Positions 30,600 to 39,765 of a DNA stretch of 54,696 bases are shown here, piece after piece; position 1 is the first letter of the stretch, and every line of letters begins with the position of its first letter. The notes beneath the pieces are model-generated. The model had not been told where the DNA came from and searched no databases. It saw nothing but the letters and a program-made list of their open reading frames with translations. The DNA is from a virus: the IMG/VR virus record IMGVR_UViG_3300049432_000174, positions 1-54,696 of that record; one strand, 5' to 3'. Made by a program: the position numbers and the translations under genes.

Positions 30600-32327
30600 A
30601 TGCGGATCGCTGTCTACGCCATCGCCCTCGACGAGGCGAAACACGCCGAGCGGTGGGCCGCGTCCACGGTCGATGCCGACTATCGCCTCGTGGCCGACAC
30701 CGGCTCCACCGACGCGACGGCCGAGCTCCTCGAAGCGGCCGGTGTCACCGTCGCCCCGATCTCGGTGCGGCCGTGGCGGTTCGACATGGCCCGCAACGCC
30801 GCCCTGGCGCTCCTCCCCGCCGACATCGACGTGTGCCTGTCCCTCGACCTCGACGAGGTGTGCGAACCCGGCTTCTTCGATGCTGTCCGGGCGGCGTGGG
30901 ATGAGCATGGCGGGTTCGGCCGGGGCCGCCACTGGATCCACACCGGTACGTGGTGGCGCGCCGAACGTTTGCATGCCCGCCACGGCTACCGGTGGGTCGG
31001 TCCCTGCCACGAAGTGACCGTCCCCTACCACGGCGGCCCCGAAGTCGCCGTCGACGTCGAGGCCCGCCTCCGCCATGTGCCCGACGACACGAAGTCCCGC
31101 GGCCAGTACCTCGGGCTCCTCGAGATGTTCTGCGCCGAAGCACCCCACGACCCGAGAGCGTGGACGTACCTGACCCGGGAGCGGTTCTTCCACCAGGACG
31201 CACACGGCGTCCTCGACGCCGCCGCCCGGGCCCTGGCCCTCCCCGGCGGGTGGCCACCGGAACGGGCCGCGATCTGCCGGTGGGCCGCCTGGGCCGACCC
31301 CGACCACGTCGACGAATGGCTCGCCCGGGGGGTCGTCGAAGCACCCGACGAGCAGGAAGGGTGGCACGCCCAGGCGCTCGTGGCCTACGCCCGGGGCGAC
31401 TGGGCCGAGCTCACCCGTTTCTGCGGCCGGGGCCTCGCCTGCCCGCCGGCGGACCACTACCTCGCCGGCCCCGCCTGGCGGCTCCACGACCTCGCCGCCC
31501 TCGCCGCCCACCACCAGGCCGACCAGGCGGCCGCCGTCGCCCACGGCGAAGCAGCCCTGGCCGGCAACCCGGCCGACGGCCGTCTCGCCGCCAACCTCGC
31601 CTTCTACCAGGCCGGTGTCCCCCGCCGCCCGGCACCGGTCGGGGACCACCCGGCCGTGCCCACCTACGTCGTCATCGCCTCGAAGGACCGGCCCACCATG
31701 CTGGCCAACCTCCGCGCCCAGCTCGGCCCCCAGGTCACCGGTATGTTCATCTTCGACAACGGCTACGACGTCGCACCGAAGGATGTCATAGCGGCCCATG
31801 GCTGGCCGCTGCACCGCATGTGGAACGCCGGGCTCAGCCTCGCCGCAGACGCCGGCGGACCCCACAACGTCCTCGTCATCAACGACGACGTCGAGGTCGA
31901 CCCCGACTTCATCGCCCGTCTCGACGCCGCCCTCCGGGTCGACCCCGACCACTGGATCGCCTACCCCAACCACCAAGGCCTCGCCATCGACCACGACGCC
32001 TGCGCCCGCACCACCAGTGACGAGATGGCCGGCCAGACGATCTCTGGGTGGGCCATGATGCTGCGAGGCGAGGCCGGTCTGCGCTTCGATGAGCGGTTCG
32101 GCTGGTGGTACGGAGATAGCGCCATGGAGCGCGAGGTGCGGGTGGCGGGGAAGCACGTGGTGTGCGCCGGCGGCTGCTTCGCCCGCCACCTAGATCCCTG
32201 CCGGTCCACCTTCACTGACCCGGAGCGGCTGGCCCAAGCGGAGGCGGACGAGGCGCTCTTCGCCGAGCTCTACGGGCTGGACCCGGCGACCCTCTACCTC
32301 GCCCGCGCCCGCCAGGAGGTCCGCTAG
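30600..32327 (+). CDS. Double-domain glycosyltransferase
   Basis: 575 aa. The N-terminal GT-A domain has ADTGSTDAT (33-40) and the acidic motif LDLDE (82-86). A middle Ala/Trp-rich helical region looks TPR-like. From about residue 350 a second GT-A begins, VVIASKDRPTMLANL with VINDDVEVDPDF and GWWYGD. Two transferase domains in one chain suggest sequential sugar addition. It sits between collagen-like proteins and a methyltransferase; virion-protein glycosylation is inferred. Confidence 0.8.
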   Translation: MRIAVYAIALDEAKHAERWAASTVDADYRLVADTGSTDATAELLEAAGVTVAPISVRPWRFDMARNAALALLPADIDVCLSLDLDEVCEPGFFDAVRAAWDEHGGFGRGRHWIHTGTWWRAERLHARHGYRWVGPCHEVTVPYHGGPEVAVDVEARLRHVPDDTKSRGQYLGLLEMFCAEAPHDPRAWTYLTRERFFHQDAHGVLDAAARALALPGGWPPERAAICRWAAWADPDHVDEWLARGVVEAPDEQEGWHAQALVAYARGDWAELTRFCGRGLACPPADHYLAGPAWRLHDLAALAAHHQADQAAAVAHGEAALAGNPADGRLAANLAFYQAGVPRRPAPVGDHPAVPTYVVIASKDRPTMLANLRAQLGPQVTGMFIFDNGYDVAPKDVIAAHGWPLHRMWNAGLSLAADAGGPHNVLVINDDVEVDPDFIARLDAALRVDPDHWIAYPNHQGLAIDHDACARTTSDEMAGQTISGWAMMLRGEAGLRFDERFGWWYGDSAMEREVRVAGKHVVCAGGCFARHLDPCRSTFTDPERLAQAEADEALFAELYGLDPATLYLARARQEVR

Positions 32328-32836
32328 TGCACGAATCTGTTCTCGCCTGGGGTGCCCGGATCGTCGCCGCCTACGGCCTCGACGTCGGCCACCACCACGT
32401 CCTCGAGGTCGGCTCCCAGGACATCAACGGGTCGTTCCGACACCTGTTCAAGGAGACCGGGAGCTACACCGGGATCGACCAGCAGGACGGCCCCGGTGTC
32501 GACATCGTCGGTGACGCCACCGACCTCGCCGGGATCGGCAACCTGTTCGACGTCGTCGTGTCCACCGAGCTCCTCGAACACTGCGACCGGTTCTGGGCCG
32601 CCATGGAAGCGATGGGTGGGGCGCTCCGCCCCGGCGGGTGGCTGCTCCTCACCGCCCGAGGGTGGACCCCCGAGGGGAGGGCCATGTTCGAGCATTCGTA
32701 CCCGCACGACTACTGGCGGTTCGGCCGTCAGGCCGTCCCCCTCCTCGTCGACATGGCCGGCTGCGACCTGATCGAAACCGAGCAGGACACCCAGGCTCCC
32801 GGGTTCATGGCCCTCGGCCGGCGCCGGGCCCGCTAG
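32327..32836 (+). CDS. Class I SAM methyltransferase
   Basis: 169 aa from the GTG at 32327 (TAGTG overlap with the glycosyltransferase stop). Motif I HHVLEVGSQDINGSFR, acidic motif II region SYTGIDQQDGPGVDIVGDA, and FDVVVSTELLEHCDRFW. Small-molecule or glycan O-methyltransferases look like this. Together with the glycosyltransferase, it may cap or methylate a glycan. Convergent with the next gene (4-bp overlap). Confidence 0.8.
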   Translation: MHESVLAWGARIVAAYGLDVGHHHVLEVGSQDINGSFRHLFKETGSYTGIDQQDGPGVDIVGDATDLAGIGNLFDVVVSTELLEHCDRFWAAMEAMGGALRPGGWLLLTARGWTPEGRAMFEHSYPHDYWRFGRQAVPLLVDMAGCDLIETEQDTQAPGFMALGRRRAR

Positions 32837-33246
32837 GGCTGCTTCACGTCGCCCGTGTAGCTCGTCCTGCGGTCCTCGTCGGTGCCGACCTCGTGGATCG
32901 TGTAGGGATCCCGTCCCGGGCCGTGGTTCGGGGCGTAGGGCTTCTCCCCGTCCACGGTGAAGAACTCGGCCGCTTCATGCGTCTCGACGAGACAGATCTG
33001 GTCGAACAGCCACCGCCGCCAGCTGCGCCGGTCGTACGCAGCGGCCGGGACGATGAAGTAGTGCATCACGCTCCGCTGCCGTTCGGGCCGGTAGGAGTCC
33101 TGGGTGGTGATGAGGATACAGAGCGTCAGGCCGGCGCTGCCCTGGCCCCGGTCCAGCTCCTCCAACGTGAACTTCCACAGCGGCTTGTACTCGAGCGTCG
33201 CCACCAGCTCAGCGAGGGCCACGGGGTCCGGCGCGACCTGCTTCAC
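32833..33246 (-). CDS. Hypothetical virion-region protein
   Basis: 137 aa from the GTG at 33246. Alpha/beta sequence (LWKFTLEELDRGQGSAGLTL; QRSVMHYFIVPAAAYDRRSW), ending GEKPYAPNHGPGRDPYTIHEV. Follows the tail tube gene, so perhaps a tail-assembly protein. No recognised domain. Confidence 0.5.
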   Translation of the reverse strand: MKQVAPDPVALAELVATLEYKPLWKFTLEELDRGQGSAGLTLCILITTQDSYRPERQRSVMHYFIVPAAAYDRRSWRRWLFDQICLVETHEAAEFFTVDGEKPYAPNHGPGRDPYTIHEVGTDEDRRTSYTGDVKQP

Positions 33247-33248
33247 GG

Positions 33249-34217
33249 CTAGTAGCTCGGGGTCTGGTTCTTCAGCACCCAGCTGAAGTTGTCGCCACCG
33301 CCGACCTTCACGGCCAGCTTCGCTTCGATCTCCAGCTCCACCGGGCCACCCTCCGCCTTCGCTTCGGGGAACGCCACCATGAACTTGCATTCGGGGGTGG
33401 CGAAATCGAGGGTGTCGGTTGCCCCCGACTTCCACTGCTGAGCGACGGAGCCGTAGTACGGCACCGACGCGATCCCAGTGGTCCCCGTCGACGACCCGAA
33501 GACGACCTTGCGCCAGATGCCGATGTCGTTGGGAATGACCGTGAAGGCCATCTCGACGGTGAGGATGCCCGGGTACTGGTCGATCGGGGTGACCTGGAAC
33601 GCGGCGGCGACCGGGGCGAGGTGGTTGTCGATCTTGATGGAGCCCTTCTGGATGTTCGCCGATGCCCCGTCGATCGTAAACAGGCCGCCACCCATGTTGA
33701 AGTAGCCGTCCTGGACCCGCTCGCTGGCCGGTGGCGTCGGCCACGCCCCGCCGAGCACGGCGAGGGAGCACCCGTCAATCTTCGCCTTCGCCTTCAACGC
33801 CGACGTCTTATCGAACGACAGCTCGAGGGTGTTGACCTTGGCGTCGTTGACCTGGGTGTACTCGCCGCCACCCCGGCCGAACACCGTGAAGTACGGCAGG
33901 GCCGCACCTTCGGTGATCGTGTGGATATAGGGGGCGGTGCCGGTGACGCTGTCGGCCCCGCACGCGCCGAAGAGGAGCTGGCCGATCAGCCCCCGGGTCG
34001 CCACCGCGGTGAACTCGGCGCCGGAGCGGATCTGGGTCCGTTCGAACCCCTCGGTGAGGCGGGATGACCACGTCGGGTTCAGGTCCCCTTCGTCGATCTC
34101 GGTCTGGGCGACGCGCCCATCGAGGACCCCGAACATGATGGCGCCGGTCGTGGCCGGCGACGCCAACGCCGACTGCTTCCCGAGTGCGGCCTGGACGAGC
34201 CTTGACTGGAGCGGCAT
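33249..34217 (-). CDS. Major tail tube protein
   Basis: 322 aa from the ATG at 34217. A tail-tube/major tail protein pattern: FTAVATRGLIGQLLFGACG, YIHTITEGAALPYFTVFG, VNTLELSFDKTSALKAKA, and a C-terminal Ig-like segment. Length and order (before the tail-assembly genes, after the connectors) agree. Hexamers of this protein build the siphovirus tail tube. Confidence 0.75.
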   Translation of the reverse strand: MPLQSRLVQAALGKQSALASPATTGAIMFGVLDGRVAQTEIDEGDLNPTWSSRLTEGFERTQIRSGAEFTAVATRGLIGQLLFGACGADSVTGTAPYIHTITEGAALPYFTVFGRGGGEYTQVNDAKVNTLELSFDKTSALKAKAKIDGCSLAVLGGAWPTPPASERVQDGYFNMGGGLFTIDGASANIQKGSIKIDNHLAPVAAAFQVTPIDQYPGILTVEMAFTVIPNDIGIWRKVVFGSSTGTTGIASVPYYGSVAQQWKSGATDTLDFATPECKFMVAFPEAKAEGGPVELEIEAKLAVKVGGGDNFSWVLKNQTPSY

Positions 34218-34220
34218 CGG

Positions 34221-34466
34221 TCAGTCCTCTCCGCCGGCCGACGTCGCCGGGTCCGGTTCTGGCTGTTCGGGCATGACGTCGTCGGCGGCCGGCGCGTCGC
34301 CGGGCGGCGGGTCGTCGTCGATGAGGGTGGCGTGGCCCCGGGCGGCCATCCCGGCGAGGACCCGTTCCTCGGCGTCGCTGGCCGGGGTCACCGGCCCGGC
34401 GGGCCAGTCGAACTCGTCGTCGCCGTCGCAGACGTGGAACGCCTCGTCGAGGTGGTAGGTCGCCAT
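34221..34466 (-). CDS. Acidic small connector-region protein
   Basis: 81 aa from the ATG at 34466. An Asp/Glu/Pro-rich C-terminal half (DDDPPPGDAPAADDVMPEQP) and little predicted structure. GCTAGC lies 26 nt before the start. Precedes the tail tube; assembly role inferred from place. Confidence 0.5.
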   Translation of the reverse strand: MATYHLDEAFHVCDGDDEFDWPAGPVTPASDAEERVLAGMAARGHATLIDDDPPPGDAPAADDVMPEQPEPDPATSAGGED

Positions 34467-34486
34467 GAGCCCGATGGTGGACGACG

Positions 34487-34492
34487 GCTAGC
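34487..34492 (-). promoter_or_regulatory. Late start-associated element, tail module
   Basis: GCTAGC starts exactly 26 nt before the ATG at 34466. The 3' part reads CCATCGGGCTC, again C-A-T-C-N-G-G-like. It separates the fibre/connector genes from the tail tube pair. Confidence 0.55.
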
Positions 34493-34502
34493 GACCCCAA
34501 GG

Positions 34503-34556
34503 CTCCCCGCCCCGGAGGAGAAGGGCCGTGCGTGGCCCGCCTGCCGGGACGGGGAG
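34503..34556. terminator. Complex hairpin between fibre and tail genes
   Basis: Outer arms CTCCCCG (34503-34509) and CGGGGAG (34550-34556) enclose an inner hairpin GGGCC (34523-34527)/GGCCC (34534-34538). It may end the transcript that crosses the large fibre gene and separate it from the GCTAGC-led unit. The rest of 34467-34612 holds no gene. Confidence 0.5.
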
Positions 34557-34612
34557 TTGACCCACCGTACCGCCCGATATCTGAGTTTGATCCGGCGAAC
34601 TGTCGCGGCCGG

Positions 34613-36697
34613 TCATGCGTTCACCAGGGTGACGACCAGCCCCGCAGCCCCGTCGGTGCCGTTGGATCCGGTGCCGACGCCGTTGCCCTTCGTGCCACCG
34701 TTCGCTGTGGGCGCATTGCCGCTGAACGTGTTGTAAACAACCAACGCAAGTCCGCCCCCGGCGCCGCCGCCTCCTCCAACATTCCCCGTTGCCCGGGTGG
34801 CGCCGTTTCCTCCGTTTGCGGAGATAGTCCCGCTGTTGACAATGCCCTTAGCGGCGATCATCAGGACGCCACCGCCGCCACCGCCACCGCCGCCAGCGTT
34901 GGTGCCGTCGCCGCCGCCGCCGCCACCGCCAGCGCCACCGAATACGGACTGATAGCCGCCGGAGTGGGTGACGGCTCCCATCACTGCGTTCGGGACGAAT
35001 CGGATCGAACCTTGGGCGGCGAGTATCTGTGTAGCGGCACCGCCTGCACCGGCTGTACCAGTCCCCCCAGCGCCGCCCGCCGCCCCGGCGCCCCCGAGTG
35101 CGTTGGATCGGCTACCAGCAGTCGCGCCATTCGTTGCCGACCCGCTGCCTCCACCACTTCCGGAACCGATTGTGTTCGCGGTGAGGGCGGCTCCGGCGCT
35201 CGATCCCGACGCATTATTGCCGTTGTGGTGGACGGCAGCGCTGGCACCGACGGTGAACGTGCCTTTACAGAAGATCCGGAACCCGCCCGTCTTCACAACA
35301 GCGGATCCAGACACCTGAGACCCCCCGGCAAGCAGGACGTCTCTGGTCAGCGTGTAGACCCCGCTCGAAGGGGCGAGGCCAAGGACGGTGGTCGTGCCAT
35401 CGAAATCGACGACCCCATCGGAGCCATCCCCAAAGATGGCATTCCCACCTCCGGCTTCGGCGGCAACTTCGGCGATGGCGGCCTGGACGTCGGTGGCAGC
35501 GATCGTTCCAGTCGGTGTGAAGGTGACGGCCGACGCTATGGGTGTGACGTACTCCAACGCCGTCGCCCCGGCGTTGACCCGGAGCACCTGGAGAGCGCTG
35601 CCCATCGACAGCTTCGACGGGGTGTCGTTGGCCGTGGCGGTGAGGAGATCCCCGGCCGCGTCGAACAGAGACTGCGCGACATATGTGCCCGTGTGCGCGT
35701 GTGTTCCGGCCGCGGCCTGGGCGGGGCCGGTGCCGAGCGTGCGGAGGCTTCCGGTGGCCGCGGCGGCGTCGACCGCCATGGCGTCGGCGCCGGCCGGTTC
35801 GTGGGACGCATGGTGAGGGAGCGTCGCTCCGGTGGGGCCGGTCGGGCCCGCCGCGCCGGTCGTGCCGGCGACTCCTGTCGGGCCGGTGGGGCCGGGAACC
35901 GCTGAATCAGCGCCGGTGGGACCCGTCGCCCCGGCCGGGCCTGTGGCGCCCGCAGGGCCGGCCACCGTTGAATCGGCGCCGGTGGGCCCGGTCGGGCCGA
36001 CTGTTCCCGTAGCGCCCGCTCCGCCGGTCGCGCCGACAGGGCCGGTCGGACCTTGTGCACCGGGGGCACCGTCGAAACCCATCACGCCCTGTGGGCCGGT
36101 GACCCCGGTCGGGCCCGTGGCTCCCGCGGCGCCGGCCGAGCCCGCGGAACCTGCCGTGCCGGTCGAGCCGGTGGGACCCGCCGCCCCGGGCGGGCCTGTG
36201 GCGCCAGCGGGGCCAGCCACCGTCGAGTCGGCGCCGGTCGCGCCAGTAGATCCGGTCGGGCCGGTAGGGCCCGCAGCTCCGGCGGGTCCGGCAGAACCAG
36301 CGGTGCCGGTGGGGCCCGTCGACCCCGTGGGGCCCTGGCCGCCGGCCGGGCCGGTGCCGCCGGTGGTCCCCGCCGCGCCCGTCGAACCCGTAGGGCCGGT
36401 CGTGCCGGCGACACCGGTCGGCCCGGTCGGGCCTTGCTGGCCGGCGGCGCCCGCGGCGCCGGTCCCGCCGGTGGGTCCGGTTCCGCCGGCCACGCCAGTT
36501 GACCCGGTCGCGCCGGAGGGGCCCGTGCCGCCGGTGGGTCCGGTCCGGCCCGTCGGGCCGGTGACCGTCGAGTCCGCCCCGGTGGGGCCAGTCGCGCCGG
36601 GCGGACCGAGGCCGCCGGAACCCACGACCGTGACGATCGGTTCGGCCGGGCCGATGTCGACGATGACCTCGCCGGCGACAAGATCGATGATGGTCAC
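34613..36697 (-). CDS. Large collagen-like fibre protein
   Basis: 694 aa from the GTG at 36697. Residues about 30-290 are Gly-x-y repeats (GPTGPTG, GATGPTG). A fibre neck follows ([32 protein letters not shown]), then a Gly-rich C-terminal domain ([15 protein letters not shown]). It is a trimeric head or tail fibre of the kind common in actinophages. It lies between connector candidates and the tail tube, so it may decorate the head-tail region. Confidence 0.75.
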   Translation of the reverse strand: MTIIDLVAGEVIVDIGPAEPIVTVVGSGGLGPPGATGPTGADSTVTGPTGRTGPTGGTGPSGATGSTGVAGGTGPTGGTGAAGAAGQQGPTGPTGVAGTTGPTGSTGAAGTTGGTGPAGGQGPTGSTGPTGTAGSAGPAGAAGPTGPTGSTGATGADSTVAGPAGATGPPGAAGPTGSTGTAGSAGSAGAAGATGPTGVTGPQGVMGFDGAPGAQGPTGPVGATGGAGATGTVGPTGPTGADSTVAGPAGATGPAGATGPTGADSAVPGPTGPTGVAGTTGAAGPTGPTGATLPHHASHEPAGADAMAVDAAAATGSLRTLGTGPAQAAAGTHAHTGTYVAQSLFDAAGDLLTATANDTPSKLSMGSALQVLRVNAGATALEYVTPIASAVTFTPTGTIAATDVQAAIAEVAAEAGGGNAIFGDGSDGVVDFDGTTTVLGLAPSSGVYTLTRDVLLAGGSQVSGSAVVKTGGFRIFCKGTFTVGASAAVHHNGNNASGSSAGAALTANTIGSGSGGGSGSATNGATAGSRSNALGGAGAAGGAGGTGTAGAGGAATQILAAQGSIRFVPNAVMGAVTHSGGYQSVFGGAGGGGGGGDGTNAGGGGGGGGGVLMIAAKGIVNSGTISANGGNGATRATGNVGGGGGAGGGLALVVYNTFSGNAPTANGGTKGNGVGTGSNGTDGAAGLVVTLVNA

Positions 36698-37050
36698 GGC
36701 TCGTCCCGGGTGACGTCGTCGTCGACGGTCCAGGCGCCGGCCAGGATCGTGCGGCGCTGCCCGGCGATGATCTGCTCGAAGTCCCAGGCGTACGGCCCGG
36801 AGAGGGACAGGGACACGTCCTCGGCCAGCACCACCACGAGCACGCCGTTCTCGGGGTCGGTGGCGGTGACCGTCAACTCGGCGGAGACCGTCGCGGCCGG
36901 TTTGCGACGCAGCTGCGCCCGGTAGGTCCGCCCGGAGATATCGACTGCCTCGCCGCCCTCTTGGATGGTGACCTGGAACGTCGCCGGGTCACCCCGTCGA
37001 TGATGGACATCGAGGCGGCCGGGTCGCAGATCAACCAACGCTGCGGCCAC
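36694..37050 (-). CDS. Fibre attachment (BppU-like) protein
   Basis: 118 aa from the GTG at 37050. A beta-sandwich pattern ([39 protein letters not shown]) close to the N-terminal domain of baseplate/fibre-anchoring proteins. Coupled as GTGA to the collagen-like gene, so it may anchor that fibre. Confidence 0.6.
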   Translation of the reverse strand: MAAALVDLRPGRLDVHHRRGDPATFQVTIQEGGEAVDISGRTYRAQLRRKPAATVSAELTVTATDPENGVLVVVLAEDVSLSLSGPYAWDFEQIIAGQRRTILAGAWTVDDDVTRDEP

Positions 37051-37051
37051 C

Positions 37052-37975
37052 TCAGATCACGACCGTCGAGGCATAGCGGCGCAGCACGGAGTCGACCTCG
37101 GGGAGGCCGGTGGGCCGCTCCGGGGTCGGCACCGCGAACACGATCACGGCACCTTCGGTGGTCAGCGACGCTGTCCGTTCCGGCAGCAGCGAGTTCATCT
37201 TCCCCGCTGTGATCTTCCGTTTGGCGGTGTAGCGGGCCAGGGTGGCGGCGGCGTCGCGCAGGTCACCCGGCACGAACGGCATCCCATGCGACAGCCACAT
37301 CTCGTAGTGCCCGGCCGGCCATGCCCGCTGCCCCGACCAGATGAGATAGCCGGGGCCGGGCCGGAACTCGGCCACCACCTCGACGCCGGCCGGCGCCCCG
37401 TTGACGGACAGGGAGAACACCTGGCGGGGCCGGGCGATACCGGGGACAACGAGACGTTCCCCGCCGCCGCCGGCCGAGCCGACCCCCGACGTAATGATCG
37501 ACCCTGACGACGCCTCGGCAAACGTTCCCCGCCGGGCGTCCCAGTCGACCCGGATCCCCTCGAGCACCGCCGGGTAGCCGATCACGTCGGCCAGGAGATC
37601 CTCGACCGAGTCGAGCACCTCCGACCGACGGGCCGGAGTGAGCGACTGCAGGACATCGTCGGCCGCGATGTCCGCCGGGGACAGGACACGGTTCCCGACA
37701 AGGCGGAGCGTGTCGGTGATCGTCTCGTCGTAGCCGGAGACAGTGGCATGCCAGACCACGTCGAACGTGTCGAGCTCCGCCCGGGGTTCGAGGACGTAGG
37801 TGTACACGCCGGCCACCGGATCGTCGGTGGCCACCCCGCCGGCCAGGACGGCCACACCGGCGCCGTCGTAGATGTCGACGGTCACGGCCGTGTCAACGTC
37901 GACCTGGGTCGGGTTCCCCAACGCGTCGGCGACCATCACCGTCAGCGTCGTGGGGCGGCCGACGACGGCACGCAC
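37052..37975 (-). CDS. Head-tail connector candidate with Ig-like N-terminus
   Basis: 307 aa from the GTG at 37975. Residues 1-95 look like an Ig-fold (RPTTLTVMVADALGNPTQVD). Residues about 110-300 are helical/beta and include LRDAAATLARYTAKRKITAG, as in gp6-like connectors that bind under the portal. The order capsid, this gene, fibre supports a connector role. Confidence is moderate. Confidence 0.55.
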   Translation of the reverse strand: MRAVVGRPTTLTVMVADALGNPTQVDVDTAVTVDIYDGAGVAVLAGGVATDDPVAGVYTYVLEPRAELDTFDVVWHATVSGYDETITDTLRLVGNRVLSPADIAADDVLQSLTPARRSEVLDSVEDLLADVIGYPAVLEGIRVDWDARRGTFAEASSGSIITSGVGSAGGGGERLVVPGIARPRQVFSLSVNGAPAGVEVVAEFRPGPGYLIWSGQRAWPAGHYEMWLSHGMPFVPGDLRDAAATLARYTAKRKITAGKMNSLLPERTASLTTEGAVIVFAVPTPERPTGLPEVDSVLRRYASTVVI

Positions 37976-37977
37976 GG

Positions 37978-38388
37978 TTAGGTCTTCGGGTTCGGCAGCT
38001 TGGTGGTCCGCACCCGCTTCCCGACCTGCGGGGTCACCAACGGTTCCACCTCCGCCGCCTCGACCGGCGGCTCGGGGACGTCAGGGGCGGGTTCGGCGGC
38101 CACGTCGGCGGGAGGAGCGACGAGCCCGAGACGGACAGCGTCAGCCAAGGAGATCACAGTCCCTTCGCGGTGCATCAGCCGGCGGCCTCCACCGGGCGCT
38201 TCGTCGAACACGTTGTGGGGCACGATGAACGGCACCGCCTCGGCCGGGACGGCATCTCCGGCGACGAGCCCCTCAGCAACCGCAGTCGCCCAAGGGATCT
38301 CGTCACCCGCGCCGTGCAGGAGCTGCCGGTAGCCGAACTCATCCGGGGCCGAGTAGATACGCTCGGGAACCCGGAACGTCCCCTTCAT
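37978..38388 (-). CDS. Hypothetical protein next to capsid
   Basis: 136 aa from the ATG at 38388, overlapping the capsid stop as TGATG. The N-terminal part is structured (FRVPERIYSAPDEFGYRQLL). The C-terminal third is acidic/Pro-rich (AEPAPDVPEPPVEAAEVEPL). Typical genes in this slot are head-completion or head-decoration proteins, but no signature is visible. Confidence 0.5.
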   Translation of the reverse strand: MKGTFRVPERIYSAPDEFGYRQLLHGAGDEIPWATAVAEGLVAGDAVPAEAVPFIVPHNVFDEAPGGGRRLMHREGTVISLADAVRLGLVAPPADVAAEPAPDVPEPPVEAAEVEPLVTPQVGKRVRTTKLPNPKT

Positions 38389-39752
38389 CAGGGAGTGACG
38401 CTGGCCAGGGAGCTGACCTCGCAGAACGCGAACGGGCGCTCAACAGCGAAGGCGGCTCGGATCTGGGCGAGGATGGCCACCAGCCCGGCGGAGAAGTAGT
38501 TGACGCCGCTCGGCACGTCGGTGTACCCGTCGGTGGCGGTGATGACCACGTCTTCGCGGAGCCACATCGTGGCGCCCATGCGGAAGTTCCCGACGAGGCC
38601 GGTGCCGGCCGTGAAGACCGGGGTGGCCACCGCCGGGAACCCCCAGATGCTGGCCTGGTCCTCGGTCGGCGAGAAGATGTAGCGGCCCTGCAGATCCTTC
38701 TGCAGGATGATCTTCTCCAGGTCGACAGGGTGCAGACCGATGGCGTCGGGATCCTCGAAGAGGTGGAGACGGACGTAGGTGATGCCCCGGTGGATGGCGT
38801 CGAGGGCGTACTCGTCGGCGACGTCGCCCTGGGCCAGCGAACCAATCGAACCGGTGTGGAGGATCCCGTCGAAGTTCTCCCCCGACCCGTTCCCATTGAG
38901 GACCTGCGCTTCGACCGTGAGCCGGGCGTCGGTCATCAACTGGCGGTCGAGGATGCCCTGCACCCGACCCTCGTCGGCGAGGACTTCCTTCGGGGCGGTG
39001 AGCAGCACCGGGATCCGCCTCACGTTGTTCGTGACCCGCTCGAACGCCAACGTCGCCTGCGGGGCGTTCACCCCGGTGGCGGTGGGGGCGGCGGCCAGGG
39101 TGCGGACCGTCTGCCTCGTCCACACCACGGCGTCGCTGTCGGTCGTCTCCACGTTGATCAGGTCGATGAGGCGGACCTGGCGGACGGGGAGCTCCACCGG
39201 CGGGATCAGCGAAAACTCGGGGGTGACCATCGCCTGACCAGATGTCAGGTCGAGACCGGCCCGCTGGCGGATCAGGTCCTTGAACTCGTCGCGGGTGTAG
39301 GCCGTCGCCGGACCCATCCGGACCTGCGCCTCGGCCATGCTGGCGGCCCCGGACCGCTTCACGGTCTGGTACGCCTCCGATTCCACGATGCGCCGCCCGA
39401 CCGTGGTGCGGCGCGCCAGACCCGGGCCTGCCCCGGGGCCGCCACCGGCGGGGCCAGTCCCCGCCCCGCCCGCGCCGTTGGCCCGGCCGGTCCACCCGAA
39501 CGTCCGCTCGAGCCGCTTACGCAACTCGCAGACCTGGTCGACCCGCAGGTCGGCTTCCTTGTACGCCTCGTCGATCTTCTCGAAGGCGTCCACGTCATCC
39601 TCATGCAGCGAGGAGAGGTTGACCCCCGAATCGGCCATGTCCTGACGAAGCTTGTCGGCCGCGGCGCGCTTCTCCACCGCTTCCTTGTTCAGCCGGTCGA
39701 TCTCAGAACGAAGCTTGAGGACGTCACCCTCGACGTCAACGATGTCGGGCAT
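38388..39752 (-). CDS. HK97-fold major capsid protein
   Basis: 454 aa from the ATG at 39752 with a strong AGGAGG. Residues 1-70 form the coiled-coil delta domain (LRSEIDRLNKEAVEKRAAAD) usually cut off by the protease. The body has EFSLIPPVELPVRQVRLIDL, AFERVTNNVRRIPVLLTAPK and the C-terminal VNYFSAGLVAILAQIRAAFA, family features. Order portal, protease, capsid is canonical. A Gly/Ala-rich linker follows the delta domain. Confidence 0.9.
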   Translation of the reverse strand: MPDIVDVEGDVLKLRSEIDRLNKEAVEKRAAADKLRQDMADSGVNLSSLHEDDVDAFEKIDEAYKEADLRVDQVCELRKRLERTFGWTGRANGAGGAGTGPAGGGPGAGPGLARRTTVGRRIVESEAYQTVKRSGAASMAEAQVRMGPATAYTRDEFKDLIRQRAGLDLTSGQAMVTPEFSLIPPVELPVRQVRLIDLINVETTDSDAVVWTRQTVRTLAAAPTATGVNAPQATLAFERVTNNVRRIPVLLTAPKEVLADEGRVQGILDRQLMTDARLTVEAQVLNGNGSGENFDGILHTGSIGSLAQGDVADEYALDAIHRGITYVRLHLFEDPDAIGLHPVDLEKIILQKDLQGRYIFSPTEDQASIWGFPAVATPVFTAGTGLVGNFRMGATMWLREDVVITATDGYTDVPSGVNYFSAGLVAILAQIRAAFAVERPFAFCEVSSLASVTP

Positions 39753-39765
39753 GTGATGTCCCCTC

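Noticed and set aside
35820-36620. Microsatellite-like DNA repeat of GC triplets
   Set aside because: It is explained by Gly-x-y codons of the collagen-like fibre.
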